Source of the DNA: Nectonema munidae
Taxonomy: Eukaryota > Nematomorpha > Nectonematoida > Nectonematidae
DNA: 64,000 nt
Reading direction: 5' to 3'
Assembly: GCA_030549495.1 (NCBI GenBank)
Contig: JAUIRK010000979.1
Location: 15,001-79,000 of the forward strand
Below are positions 1 to 14,330 of this stretch, in pieces (the stretch's first letter is position 1; each line of letters opens with the position of its first letter). A program made the position numbers and the translations under genes. Under the pieces are notes generated by a model. That model was not told the origin of the DNA and did no database searches. It worked only from the letters and a program-made list of their open reading frames with translations.

Positions 1-2077
1 ATTGTAAGAATTGTCGTCTTACTGCTAGAGTTAACATTTTTTTTTCAAATTGAGGACTTTAAGTCATTGAATTAGTGGAAGAAAACTACTTTCTTAATTT
101 TTTGAAGGAAAAAAATCTTCAAGTGCTAGGTGAAAGTAATACTTATCGAATTACTATCAAGCAAGTCGTGCAGGATATTGATGTGAATTCAGTGGATCTA
201 TTAAAGTTTATTTTAAAATTCAAAAAGATCTTCCCTTTGCCTAGGAAGGTCCAGTTTTGTAACCAAAGATATCTTATTGAAGAATTAGTAAGAAGACATA
301 GAATTTTTATATGCGCAGTCGTTGTCTAAGGTGGGGCCATATTCATCGTTTTTGTAAAAAACGGATTCCACTATGCAATATGCTCGGGTGATCATGAAAC
401 TAACGTTTGTTCTGCACTTTATGAGGCAAGTTATAAATGTTAACACTGTCCTGTAAAGCAATGAACTGGTATAATACAATATAAACTGTTTAAACAAAAG
501 ATTAAAAAGTTTTCTAACCCCGCTATATTTCTTAAATGAAAAATTGTTTTAATCCATCATTTGATTACTTTAAATGTTTGTGGTCTGTCAAAAAGAACAC
601 ATTTTATGCCAAATTAATTTATTTATCATAATCAATTGCTTATCATGGTTGTCGAAGAAATTGGCAATAATTCATCAACATATTCTTTTCATGACATTTT
701 GATCGACCTACACTAATATAATCAAAATAACAATATAGTAGTCCTGCTGATAAGAAGTGGTATACGATTTAATCAATTACCCCAAATATCAAGCCTTTTA
801 AGAATATTGATAGTGTTTGGGTATAACTTCTTTATCTGGTCACATATTTATCATAGGAAACTTATATTTAAATTTAAATTATCCTTTTGAAATTAATGAA
901 TTCCTTAGAAAGCTCGATCTAACACACGGTCTTAATCAAACTCATAAGTGCAAAAATATTCTTGTTATAGGAGTCTTAAACTCACATCGAACGACACATG
1001 TGTAAATTATTATAGTAACTTAGTAGCAGATAACCTTAAATGAATCCAGTATAATTTTGTTGCTACAACAACAAACCCCTTCGTTTCTAAAAATGGCAGT
1101 ATTCTTATTGAATTTTTTATCTGCTCGATTTTCCTATGCAACTTTTTGAAGAAAGCTCATAGAGAAGAGATTTCGAGTTTATTTAGATGTGCTCCAACCA
1201 GAGGTCATATTCCAATCCTAGCTACTGTCTGAGCGCTCGTCTTTCAAAATCACAAGTGAAAACTAAACTAGATATATCCTCTATAAATTGGCAAAGATAT
1301 TTCAATGACCGAGAAAAGCAACTTAATACTAAGCCGATTTTCAAGATCTGAAAAGAAAATCATGATAGTGCAGGAATTGTTGAAATTTAGCTTATAATCA
1401 ATATCACTTACAACTAACAAAAATCGCAAAACAAAATAGATATCTGTTCACAGTAAACCCTACTGCATGCTACCCTATCTATTGCTCTGCAGCATATGAA
1501 GCGTACCACAAAGTTCACTCAAAGAAGCTAAATTAAACGTTTAAAATACTACGTAATGAGATCTGTGATAATTTTTTCATCAAACATAAGCAAAATCTAA
1601 ATTTTACGTCTTTCAAAAATTTTTAAGTGGAATGTTTAATTCCAAAATAACCCAATCAATCAACTCTATTTTTACACAAATGGCGAAATCTGCTCGAATA
1701 TTGAAAAAACCAAAAGAATCTTATAGGACACGTTCTTTCCTGGATATCATCTAAGATCTCACTTTTAGACGATAACCTCAAACGTTAAATTGACTCTACT
1801 CTTTCTAAAAATAGACAAACTTCATCCATGCAAACTCTTTGTAAAATTCAATCCCTATTGCCGAAGTCCAAAATACGATCAAACATTTAGGCATAAACTC
1901 AATTTTTTATAATTTAGGTCGATCTGTTGATGATCAAACACTTAGTTTTAAATGAATTTGTTTCAATAAATCTCTTTTTAATTGTATCTGCTACGAAATC
2001 GTTCTGGGGTACAACCAAAGTTATTTTTATCAAAGAAAGAGGAAACCCATTTTATGATCGAGCCGAATCGTATAGAC

Positions 2078-2372
2078 GAGTGGCGGATCCAAGGGGGAGG
2101 CCTCATGGGCCTAGGCCCCCGCCCCCTATGAAAAATGGCTTCTAAAATTACCCTTACTAATGTATACCCTTAAATGTATAAAAAATAAATTTTTGCGATT
2201 TATTCATGGCAAAATAATGTTAAAAATATGAAAACATAGGTAATTAGTTATTCTAAAAGACATAATACAGCTGTCGTATTCGCTGAAGACTTTTAGCAAA
2301 ATTGCAAAAAAATTAAATAGATTTCAGCCCCCCCCCCCCCCCCCCTATAAGAAATTTCTGGATCCGCCACTA
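2078..2372. mobile_element. hAT-type MITE nested in the LINE
   Basis: A 295-bp non-coding element whose ends are inverted copies (AGTGGCGGATCCA at the left, TGGATCCGCCACT at the right). It is flanked by a perfect 8-bp direct repeat GTATAGAC (2070-2077 and 2373-2380). An 8-bp target duplication with AGTGGCG-type ends is typical of hAT transposons. Removing it restores the LINE reverse-transcriptase reading at the ESYR position, so it inserted after the LINE. The interior holds a C run at about 2329-2345. Confidence 0.85.
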
Positions 2373-2632
2373 GTATAGACCTACAATTATAACTCTCATC
2401 GTCAAATGTTTTATTGAATACTCTTAAATCGTTTAGAATAATTCCTTTTTGAACTTGAAGACTACACACAAGAGGGTCTCACAAAAGATAAAAGTACGCT
2501 ATGCAATCTTCATTGTTTGACAACAAAAATAAAAGTGACATAAACAACAGGAAGTCAACAAGGTATCTATTCCTGGATTTCAAAAAGGCTTTTGACGGTG
2601 TTTAGATAAAAGGACTTATCATTAAACTCTGG

Positions 2633-3357
2633 GACAACAGTATTCATGTGGGAATTGCTAAAATATGGGCAGACGGAATTAAATACCCTTTAACATAGAT
2701 TTCTATCAGATTTCTTGAAGTTTATGCTTCTAATAAAAAAAATAGCTATACTAAATAAAGAATACTTCAACAGTAAACAAAATCTTTTGCAAAATAAGAT
2801 AATTTAATTAGGTGTCAAAAGAAGATCAAATTATCTTTGCAAACCCTGCTTTCTCATATTTTTTTAGTTAAAGATAACCTATTACTATTCTTTAAAAAAA
2901 TTTCCATTTATTTTAAATATTTATTCAATAATTTTATTAATTTAATTATAAAGTTGAACATATAAACATATTGTTTTGTTCTCTTTTCAAATAATAAAAT
3001 ACCTTAATACCTAATTTATTAATTAAATTAATAATTGAAGTTTTTTTCAGTTTAAGTTTTTTTTACTAAAATGAGATAACATTTTTTAGAAACTATAGAG
3101 AGATTTAAAGAGCATTATAAAAGAATAGAAATAAGTTATTTATTAAGCATTTAAAAATATAAGAAAAAGGTTGTGAATAAGTTATCTTATTTTGCAAAAC
3201 ATTTTGTTTATTGTTGAACTATTTTTTATTTGGTATAATTAATTTTTTTATTAGAAGCATAAACTTTAAGAAATCAAATTGAAATCTGTGTGTGTGTTTG
3301 TTTGATTACGTCTCGCCATGTCTTTCCATATTTTAGCAATTCCCGTATTCATTTTAT
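2633..3357. mobile_element. Foldback element with ~170-bp inverted arms
   Basis: About 2633-2805 matches the reverse complement of about 3188-3357, including 19 identical bases around GGGAATTGCTAAAATATGG and a long match through TTTATGCTTCTAATAAAAAAA. The centre is AT-rich and non-coding. The outer part of the left arm is also readable as part of the LINE reverse transcriptase, so either the arms captured LINE sequence or the right arm is an inverted duplication of the LINE. The arm ends are approximate, and I saw no clear target-site duplication. Confidence 0.65.
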
Positions 3358-4737
3358 TTTCCTCAAATGTATGAATAACTTTTTATTTAATTAATCCATG
3401 CAATTCTTTGTGAATGATCACAGCTGTCCTATATAAATAGTTCACCCTACGGAATACCACAAGGTTGAGCGCTTAGACCAATCTTATTCAAGTTATATAT
3501 CAGAGATCTAATTTGCTCAGTAGTAAATTTACATGTTATTATTTCTATACAAAAATTTTCTTATGATATGACAATAAATATTTCAGCTAAATAGACTTAA
3601 TTCTGCCTTCTGTATATGGAAGAAGTCGTTGAATAAATATTTGATTGGACACGAAATGGCGTTAATTGTGACGTTAACAAAAGCGGAAAAATATGTTATG
3701 GCAATGATCGAAAAACATTATTACCAAAATGCTCTCAACTTGCTTAAAATAAATAAATTTATTTTACTGAGTGAACGAAGGTTTTAGGAATCATCATTAA
3801 CAAAATAACTCACTTTCTCCTATATAACACTTGTTACCAGAAAAGCTCAATATCGTTTCACACAATTATATTAATTAACAAATCAAAACCAAGAATTAAG
3901 CGAGAATATATTGATTCGCCTTATAAAAGTCCTCATCCATTCACTGGCTTAATAGTGTTCTGAAGTTTAGATGACAAACAAACACACTGTCAAACTTGGT
4001 ACAAAATATGTAAGACGATTGTTGGAGCAATTTTCAATATTTCACAAGATCTAACAAAATTATTCTTCAACTGTTATCATTAAAAGTTTTAAATCATTTT
4101 TATGCGCTAAACATCACCTCCGAACTATGAAATATGCAGCACACACAATATATATACAAAATGACAAGCTAAAAAGTATTTATTATTTTTTTTTATAGTT
4201 GATGTATGCGAAAAACAAACTAAAAAACGTATGATTGAAATTTAAATGTTCAAATTAAATTTCAATACAAGTTTTATTTTAAAAAAATCAAATAATAAAA
4301 TCCTTTCTTCTATTTTTCTTCTTGGCATATCTGTCAATTACTTTTTCAACGTCAATTTCGATCTCCTTTTAAGATCTATCACCAAGAATCACCAAGTCAT
4401 TAATATACTGTATTAGAAAAATTATAAAATATGGCATTGTCTATAATTTATATATATACAATGCTTATTATAAGGTTAAAAAATTAATAAAAAATGTGTT
4501 GAGTGTGGTAAAATAAAATTGAGATTTTTAAAATGGATTTTGATGAATATTTAATTTTTTTTTATTTTTCTGAACTTTATTTTGTCTCAATTTTTTTGTT
4601 AGTTTTAATTTTTCAATTAAACCTTTATTTTTTTAATTTTATATAATAAAAATAATTTTCCTTTTGAGGCAAATTAATTGGAAAATTGTACTCTATATCT
4701 GATGTTATGTACGAAACATTGGATAATAATCCTCTTC

Positions 4738-4870
4738 TGATGGGGCGTGAGTATGGTTGGTTAGATGCTGGATTCGATAATTCGAAGTCTCGGGTCGATC
4801 CTGTCAAGCTTGTTCCTCATAGTCGATACAAGGGCGCAAGGCTTCGATGAAAAACTAGGTATTATTCTAA
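4738..4870 (+). mobile_element. Possible tRNA-derived SINE
   Basis: The stretch has an A-box-like segment (TGGTTGGTTAGATG) about 35 bases before a B-box-like GGGTCGATCC, the spacing of a pol III internal promoter. It resembles the better SINE copies at 14.2 and 27.8 kb in layout but not closely in sequence. A tail could not be delimited. Confidence 0.35.
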
Positions 4871-6229
4871 ATTTTAAGATTTGTGAAGAGGTTTAATAAA
4901 AACAGATTTAAAATTATTTTGAAACATGCTGAGAAAAAATTTATTTAATATTTCAACCACCATATTCTTAAAAATAGAATTGAAAATAAAGGTGAGACAG
5001 AAAGAAGTCGGAACAAGAAGTTAAATCTTTTATAATGATATTTATCTGTTGGTTTTGAAATAAATAATTACTTATAAAAATTAATATATATATATATGCA
5101 AAACATAAATAATCAGCTCTAATTTTCCCTATTAGTTTAAAAAGTAATTTTTGTCTCTCTCTGAGCCATAAAATTTTTGCAAGCTTAGTCATATAAAATT
5201 TAAACATGATTATGATTTTATATATTTGATATACTTATATTGACATTTTTTCCTATTTGAAATGGGGTAGTAGAAACTGTAAAAAACCAAAAATCAGGAC
5301 CTTTACAAAAATATTCTTGGATATCAGAAAGAAGGGTTAGAACAAAAAGGATAGGAAATGAAGGAGAACTAAATGTAGTTCCTGGTTTCTCGCTTTTATA
5401 TAGTCACTATTTTAGTCGTAGAAAGATGCATAAAATTTAGAACGAGGCTTGTATCATCGAGTTGGAAGATCAACAGGTTTTCTAATCAGTCTATAACGTC
5501 TTTGATCTTATTAAACGGAGTGTAGTCTTTTGAAATTAAGTTATCCAAAAGAGATTTAATTCTTGTAGACCATTAAAATGTCAAACTCCGTGATTGCAAA
5601 TGTTTTTAAATGCCCTCTTTGAACAAAAAGCTCTTCGAATGATAATTTTACTATGGAATCACAAATATCTTATAGTTGACTTATCAGCTAAATTGTTTTT
5701 AGTTACTAACATAGAGGGAGAGTAATTCTGAAAAAACGATTTCAGTGCTAATCTTCCTAAATTGAAGAATCTATCTCCTTGTAAAGGAAAATAAAGATCT
5801 TTATTTGTAGTTGGTTTCTATGTCATGTAGCGGTTACAAAAATGCTTCAAAAACGTTATTATGGGTAAATAAATTGTATTTTTTAACTATTTAAATAATG
5901 AAATGAATGGTAACAATATAGTATTATTATGATAGAAAAAAAGAGTTACCGATTATTATATAAGAAAAATCTTGTGAATAAAAAGCATGACTACGCTGAT
6001 TAAAAGCCGATTGCTACAATTATAGGACTCTGAAAACTTAAATTAAACTAATTTGAATCAAATTTTATAAAAAAAAATTGAACAGGGGTTCAGTAGATTT
6101 TTTTATTTTGCATGAAATTTTTTGTCTATCAAATGGAAAAAACTTGTCTAATTTTAATTGAGAGTCAACTTAAATGTAATGAATGTAAAACAATCTTCAA
6201 AATAAAAAATTATGCGAATATCAACGTCT
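4870..6229. other. AT-rich intergenic stretch, no gene seen
   Basis: No reading frame here has family features or codon bias. A coherent-looking non-repetitive piece near 5240-5420 has no recognisable product. The rest is poly-A/T tracts and short dinucleotide runs (for example TA repeats about 5085-5096). Confidence 0.5.
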
Positions 6230-7960
<1,731 letters not shown>

Positions 7961-8026
7961 GGAGATTATCCAAAAAAGCCATAATCTGATTTGATTTTTT
8001 TATAGCTATAGAATATTTAAAAAAAA

Positions 8027-8330
8027 ACACGTGTTGAATACAAGCGCAAAAAACAAAATTACAGAAATTGCGTCTTTCAAGGTCTCATGAGTCATGACTC
8101 TCATGACGTAATATTGATCCATATGTTTATATGTGGTGTAAACTCCTAAATCACTTAAGTGATGATATAATGAGAAATAACACGTGCTAAATAAAAGCGC
8201 ATGGTGTAAGTGTGAGGAATGAAAAAAACAAAATTACAGGAATTGTGCGTGTGTGTGTGTGTCAAAATCACAAGCGTCTTTCAAGGTCATGGCTCTCATT
8301 CACGTAATATTGATATGTGTGATCTAAATC
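8027..8330. repeat. Two-copy direct duplication
   Basis: The segment from ACACGTGTTGAATACAAGCG (about 8027-8130) is repeated in altered form at about 8180-8320. Shared blocks are ACACGTG, AAGCGCA, AAAACAAAATTACAG, GCGTCTTTCAAGG and ACGTAATATTGAT. A short GT run sits in the second copy. No coding potential seen. Confidence 0.7.
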
Positions 8331-9225
8331 TAACGAGCAATCTATTACAATAATTTCTCTTACATAGTTATTGTTACCTCTGAATATTCTCGGCTCCTCA
8401 CTAAGTGAATTTTGAGAGGTGCTGATAACCTATTTTTATATTTGAAAATCGGTTTTAAGCAGTACAAGTACATTTTGTGTAAATTGAAACAGATATTTTT
8501 TATTTTTAAGTTTATGCAATTATAATGATATTCATAGTTTGTATTATTTCTTTTTTTTTTTGTAGATTTATAGCAAAATACATCATTATCACATTTCATT
8601 TATCAAGAAAATAAAATGTAGATGGCGTTAAAAAAATTGAATCAAAATCATATTTCTAGCTAATAAAATTGAGTTTCCAAGTAAAGTTTAGTTTAAAATA
8701 ATTAATGGGTCTGTTGTGTTCATTATACAGTTATAATATTTTTATTGAGAAAAAAACTTTAAAATTGGCCTTTGCGGCCCATTTTGACCATCCAAGGGAA
8801 GAAAATTTTTCGAACATGCGAGGGTTAAGGGGTTTTTCCCTTAACTTTTAATAAAATTTAAATTTAAATTTTTAGCTTTTTTTCCAAAACTATTTAATAA
8901 TTTTACAAAATAAAATTTAAATTTTATTTGATTGTTCATCTTGTGGGTTTTATTTTTTTTAATAAAAATCAATCAAACCTATTAAAAAGTTCATTAAGTC
9001 TGTCAATCAATTTCAAATATATCTTTTTCTTCTCCGTGGTTGTAAATATATAGCTAAAAATATATCAAAGTTGACGTCACATTGTCAAATATATCATCTT
9101 AAAAACTTGCATAAATTTTCCATCAGATTTTGTTTTAAATTGTATTTAATGAATTAACTTTTAGTGTTTAAAATGAATTCAAACCATCTCGTGTGTCAGG
9201 AAAATAGATTTTGCAGGTCACTTAC
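8330..9225. other. AT-rich intergenic stretch, no gene seen
   Basis: Poly-A/T tracts and short non-coding frames only. No domain, RNA gene or inverted element could be supported here. Confidence 0.5.
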
Positions 9226-9387
9226 GGGTCATTCACAATAGACATCAACTTTTTTGCTTACTTTTAACCTCCCCCTCCATTGTCAACTTTTGACTATTTA
9301 TTTAGTTTACAATTTCTTCATTTGTCAACTTATCGACACCCCCCCTCCATCTCCCAGTCTTTCGTTGACATCAATTTTGAATAACCC
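9226..9387. mobile_element. MITE of the GGGTCRTTCACAAT family (copy 1)
   Basis: The left end GGGTCATTCACAATAGACA is an imperfect inverted match of the right end (reverse complement GGGGTTATTCAAAATTGATG). The interior has pyrimidine-rich CCCCCCTCC tracts and repeated GTCAACTTTTGAC-like palindromes. The same ends and layout recur at 17291-17463, so this is a repeat family, not a chance palindrome. Confidence 0.75.
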
Positions 9388-9639
9388 CTTTGGTAAAAAT
9401 AATTTTCCAATGTTTTACCATAAATTTATTATGGTCAAATTTTAATATTTTTGTGACTAGTAGAAGAATGTGACTAGAGACTTTTTAATCTCTCATTGTT
9501 TGACTCAATGCTCCGTAAGCTGGTTCACTGTAAATTCATCTTGAATACATACCAGAGACTCGTGGAGCCTCCCTCCTAAATGTGCCTGATTTTATAATCT
9601 ACATTAAAAGCTACTTTAAAAAGTTTTTTTCCTTTTTTT

Positions 9640-10165
9640 TAAAGTGCTTTTTTCGTTGTATTCAAAACCATGGTTTACAGCAGAAGTATGAACAAGAGTC
9701 AGACTTTGCTTTGAAACTGTGCATGATTTCTGCTCTTTCGTTTCTTCAAACGTCATGTAATATTCTGAAAAATTATGCGAACAAATAAAATTTTCCGAAG
9801 ATGTGCAACCACTCTTGGACTATGTAGAAGACACTTGTATTGGACGACCAAATCATAGAAATGCAAGACGGCATTCGATCTAGCACTTTGGAATTGTTAT
9901 GAATCAGCTAAAGAAACAAATAATGAATGCAAGGGTAAATCATGCCTTTAACTCTTTAGTTGGAGCATCTCATCCAAATGTTTGGAAAGTTAGAAATATG
10001 CTGAAAAAAGAATAAGCCAGAGTTGAAGTAGAAATAGAACAGCTTTTATTTGGTGCTGAATCTTGTTCAAAGAAAAAAGTACAAAGATTTCGCATTGAGA
10101 ATTCAACGAGTTATAAGAAACTTTGAAGCTATTTAAGGGCAATAGCTCATAATTTTTCTTTTTAA
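9640..10165 (+). pseudogene. MULE-type transposase C-terminal fragment
   Basis: Frame-shifted pieces match the C-terminal region of a large arthropod MULE transposase family: QNHGLQQKYEQESDFAL near 9660, DYVEDTCIGRPNHRN near 9820, then NHAFNSLVGASHPNVWKV near 9940 and KKVQRFRIENST near 10075, ending near AIAHNFSF. The typical glycine-tryptophan of the middle block is lost. Several stops and frameshifts are present, and the catalytic N-terminal part is absent. Assignment rests on recalled family motifs. Confidence 0.7.
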
Positions 10166-10169
10166 CATT

Positions 10170-11520
10170 TTCAATATTGAATAAGAAATATTTAGTTGAT
10201 GCAAATTTTTACTTTTTTATACATTTTCAAAAATAAATAATTTATCAGAATAGTATTCATAATTAAAAATAAGTTTAAGTAATGTGACATTCTGAGAAGC
10301 GTCAATTTCTCAGTTTGATCTTTGAAGAGAAATTTCTTTTGTTGCGTGCAAATTGGAGTTGAAGGATGTAGACAAGGGCGTTGTTTGCTTTGAAAATGAA
10401 GGATCGATGTATTTTTGTGCTTTTCTGAAGGAACTCTTCTAGCTTACTCACTTTGTATTATTTTCTGTCTTTCTCAAAAAAATAACTTTATGATCAGAAG
10501 AGATTCATATTATATTGTAGTCTACATCATTTCTACCAGAACAATTTAAGTATGGCTTCGAATTTTTTTAACAAATATCTTAAAGCACATGATAAACTAA
10601 GATATAATATCAAACTTGAGTCATGGTAGCTCTTTGAGTCGTTTATGAGCGGTGGTAAAAGATCTTTAATCCTGACAAAAACTTGCTGGAAAGAGTAAAA
10701 TAAATCTGAATAATTTTTCGAAGTTCCAAAAGATAAGCATGACCCCTTACGCAAAAAAAGTTGAGTGGCAGTTCTGTCAGAACGTGCAATTTAGGCAAAA
10801 TTTGTCAAACTTAAATTTCAATTTCCTTATATCTGATATGATTTTGAAATTTTTTAATCAAAAAATGGGCATGTTTTTTCCCATTTTCATAACCCCATAA
10901 GTGACACATGAAGGTATGAGTATTTGTTTGAGGGATGCTACTCCTTCTTGACAAGCATTTTTCCCTTTTGCAAGTCAAAGAAGATGTTACGTTTGTAAGA
11001 AAACATAACTACATTTCGAGAAACTTTATTTGCAAATCTAAGCATAAAAAATGGAAAAATAAAAAGTTGCAATGAATAAGCATTGTCATAAATTTAACCG
11101 TTAATGTACCGACAAATAAATATTAGTTATGTGCACACCACGTAAAATTTACCCAAAATTAAACACTTTTAAAGAACGCTAGAATTTATTACATAAAATT
11201 TATATTGTACATTTTTGACAAATTTTAACACTATGTTCTAAACATATAATTTTTTGGCTTATGAAACAGAATGTTTTACATTTTCTGTCTCTTTTACAGA
11301 CTTTGCATCTTTTGGTTTTTTATAAAAGATTCTTAAAAATCAATTTTTTTTAAAGCTTTTTTTATTTAGCATCTTTTTTTTTAATTTGAGAATCAACAAG
11401 TTGATATGCCATAAATATTCATAATGAGAAACATTTTTTTCGTTTACTCTTATTCAATATAAATAACGCATTGATGCACGCCATGTCAATCAAATTGCAG
11501 ATGAAAGTAAAGGCCATCTT
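10170..11520. other. AT-rich intergenic stretch, no gene seen
   Basis: A - strand frame at 10754-10533 has a run of leucine-rich codons reminiscent of PIF/Harbinger transposases but no diagnostic motif. The rest is poly-T tracts and low-complexity AT sequence. Confidence 0.45.
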
Positions 11521-11529
11521 CTGCACTTT

Positions 11530-13000
11530 CTTTTACATGAAAAAGTCTGTATTTTTTTTTATCAAAAATATCAACATCACCTTTTGTTTCATTGTAAAAA
11601 ACAACAGTTTGCTGTTTCTCTTAGTATGGTTTCGCATTGATGCAGTTGCTATGACTATCAATGAGAATGACAGGTTTATTGTTTTTATCGCAAAAAGAAC
11701 ACATGATTTTTTATTTTCATATAAAAACAAATATTCACCTTTCTTACGATTGGAGGAATGTGCAGTTGGTGGAACACATTTTTTATTAATGGTGCCAACA
11801 AGCGATGTTTAATTGCTCCAACTGAAATAATTATCCGCTGTTATCTTTTGACCTGAATTTAAAAATGGATAGACTGATTTAAGCACATAAGTGTTTTATG
11901 TATCGCGTTCTTTCAATGTGTTAGAACCGGTATAAACAAATCCCTTCAAAAGATAGCTTCCGCAATGACTACCTGCAAGACATCTCTTAGTACGGAATTT
12001 TGCCAAGTTTTGAAGGGATATAGGAAATGTTAAATTCCTATATTTGACATAGGAATTTTAAAAAAGTCTTACTTTTTTTTTCTTTTTTTTTGTGCTGCAT
12101 ATTTCATAGGATTGGTTAACAAATATTCAGAGTGAATATCTGTTCCTATCGAACATGATGTTTTGTTCTTCAACAAAATGTCTACCAAATTGCTCGAACT
12201 GAAATAATTATACACTGTTATAGCACATAAGTGTTTTGTGTATCGCGTTCTTTCAATTAGAACCGGTATAAACAAATTCGTTTAAGATAGCTTCCGCAAT
12301 GACTAACTGCAAGATATATCTTAATACCGAATTTGCCAGGTTTCGAAGGGATATAGGAAATGTTAAATTCAAGCAACTGTTCTTCCACGGTTATAAATTC
12401 TGGCGCACTAACAAAATCTTTTAGGGATGAAAAAATATGCCAGAAATAGATGTTGCAGGAGTTAAGGCATCGTTTTCATCACAGCTCAGGGTATCGTCAA
12501 ATCTTAGAAAAGATTTATTTTCAACAAATCTCTTGCGTGTCATTGTAGCTCGGAAAGCAGAGTCTCCATCTTTTTGAGACCATAACTCTTCTGTAGAACG
12601 ATACTGAGCTTTGCAAGCTCCAGCTAATATTAGAAGCCGAAGAAAAGCTTTAAATTCTACTTCATCTAATGATAGGCACTCTTTTTTAGTTAGGGTTTTC
12701 TTTGATTAAATGAAAATCTTCTTGCGTGAAAATTTGTGTATACAATATTTTGACTTATTACATTTTTACTAAGCAATATAAAACTTTCTATTTCATTATC
12801 TAAAGTTTAGTTTTTCTTGAATCTAGATGGAGCATCTTTCAAAATATTTGGACCATGAGCTCTTCCATGTTTATTTCCTTTGTAGAAATGCCAATTTCTT
12901 CTATCTTTAGAAATAAAATCACCTTTTGTGAAAGAATCAGGTAATTGGCTGTCCAGCTCACTCTGACAATCAGTTTCATCATTACTTTCCAGCTGAAAAT
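11530..13000 (-). pseudogene. piggyBac transposase pseudogene (copy B)
   Basis: Read right to left. At 12990-12820 is an acidic N-terminus with NKHGRAHGPNILKDAPSRFKK. At 12680-12470 comes the helical domain (SLDEVEFKAFLRLL, YRSTEELWS, FRATMTRKRF, LRFDD). At about 12400-12230 is EEQLLEF, then YIPSKPGKFGIKI and ERDTQNTYVL. At 11815-11600 is LVGTINKKCVPP and the following core strand. It is a different sequence from copy A. A direct duplication inside it repeats the IPSKPGKFGIKI region. It is broken by several frameshifts and stops, and the C-terminal finger is missing. Confidence 0.8.
11884..12375. repeat. Direct duplication inside piggyBac copy B
   Basis: About 11884-12045 and 12222-12375 are copies sharing ACATAAGTGTTTT, GTATCGCGTTCTTTCAAT, AGAACCGGTATAAACAAA and GAAGGGATATAGGAAATGTT. 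Between them at about 12105-12150 lies a segment (GGATTGGTTAACAAATATTC onwards) nearly identical to 21975-22015 in the 4.7-kb element, so the spacer includes a piece of that family. Confidence 0.8.
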
Positions 13001-14190
13001 AATCCCTTCATAAAAGATAGAAGTTGCATCATTATTTTCATTTGTTGAAAGAAAAATTTTTTTTTATAGTTGTGATTGATAGTTTTTTATTTTATATTAT
13101 CTTCTTCATCACTTTCATCAATAACACATTCAAAAATATTTTTGGGATAAGTGGAATTCATAGCAGCTCCACAAAAACTAATGAAATAAAGTGTGTTCAA
13201 AAAAACTTGTCGATAACTTTAATTTTTTCATACAATTCAAATTTCTCTGATAAATAACCTAATTATAAAAAATAACATAGAATAGTTTTAAAAAATTTAA
13301 GAGGAGAAAATTAAGAATCTGCACGTTTAAGTTTTTTAATGAGTAATAAATACCCTGTCAGTACTACAACTAATAAATTGATATAAAAAAGCTATATATT
13401 GATTTTTTCAAATAAATATTGGAAAAATATATCTAGCGAAATATGAGTGCTTTCCAATTTAAAATGAGAGGATGAGTATAGTTTTTATATTTAAATGTGT
13501 GAAATTTACCCAGAGTATACGATGACCGTTAACCTATTGCATATTTGAAACAAAAGAGAACCACGCTCTGATGTCCCAATAGAAATAGACTATAGAGCTT
13601 TTCTAAGCATGCAACAAGAAAATCACTTGAATGCTTAGAAAATCTCTTTTGAAGTTTATCAACTATTTAGAGCAACTAATGTCGAAGCTGAAAAAGCAAT
13701 TTTCTCTTCAGGCAACTTTGAATCCAAAATTCTTTCTCGGTTTTCACCAAAAATTTTAGATGTATTAGTCGGATGTTTTTTGATCATGATATTGCATTCT
13801 TTTTTTTTCACAAAATTGCATTACTCTCATTGATCAAAATGAGATTTCAAAGAGGGTGAAAAAGCTTTTCGCTCCCCCAATAATTTTGAATTTGAGTAAA
13901 CCTTTCACATTACTTTTCTTTACTTGTTTTAGGGTTGAGTTTCAGACACAAATTCTTCTAAAATATTAATGGATAATTATAAATAGGTATAATAACAGCA
14001 TTTTCTGTAATCGATTGCATACTTTTACTTGAAAAATGGCTCCCTCATTATCATAATTGCTAATTGCCAGATTCTTCATTTCATTACTTATGAAAATTTA
14101 TTTTATTCAAATATAAAATTTGTGCCGAAAATGTCCAAGGAAAGTAATGGTGCCACTTTAAAGCTTAAAATTCAATTGAGATAAATAGTG
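13000..14190. other. Intergenic stretch with a possible transposon scrap
   Basis: Mostly AT-rich. At about 13640-13810 on the + strand some 45 codons read without a stop (LFRATNVEAEKAIFSSGNFE and on). It looks like an old coding scrap, perhaps of a hAT-like element, but I cannot assign it. Confidence 0.35.
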
Positions 14191-14197
14191 CATATGT

Positions 14198-14330
14198 TGT
14201 CGGCAGATGGCACTAGTGGTTGCAGCGTAAGTTCTTGATCCAGTTGACCCGGGTTCGATTCTCGATCAAATCGTCCCTTTAATCTTTCCAGTTATCCAAG
14301 TCTCTTGAATGCGCTACTGACAACTAAAAG
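14198..14330 (+). mobile_element. tRNA-derived SINE (family 1, copy 1)
   Basis: A pol III A box (TGGCACTAGTGG, about 14208) and B box (GGTTCGATTCT, about 14252) are followed by a body ending in GACAACTAAAA. The sequence around both boxes, the GGCAGATG lead-in and the GACAACTAAAA end are shared with 27823-27960, so both are copies of one SINE family. Confidence 0.7.

Larger units (their letters stand above)
60..4160 (+). mobile_element. Decayed Jockey/CR1-like LINE retrotransposon
   Basis: This is a non-LTR element read through several shifted frames on the + strand. At 75-430 there is an ORF1-like tail with a broken zinc-knuckle region (W-G-H-I-H-R-F-C about 330-350). At 820-1005 and 1200-1320 come endonuclease and linker-like pieces. 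From 1930 the reverse transcriptase follows: a segment ending ESYR just before 2078, FLDFKKAFDGV near 2574-2606, SSPYGIPQG near 3440-3470, a degraded YADD box near 3550 and VLGIIIN near 3780. A C-terminal tail with YKT-like residues ends about 4160. Every domain has stops or frameshifts, so it is dead. Two younger elements are nested in it (2078-2372 and about 2633-3357). Domain order is the usual one for the family. The clade call is from memory of motifs, not a search. Confidence 0.75.

Noticed and set aside
10533-10754. Possible PIF/Harbinger transposase on the - strand
   Set aside because: Only a loose leucine-rich resemblance; no DDE residues or conserved blocks.
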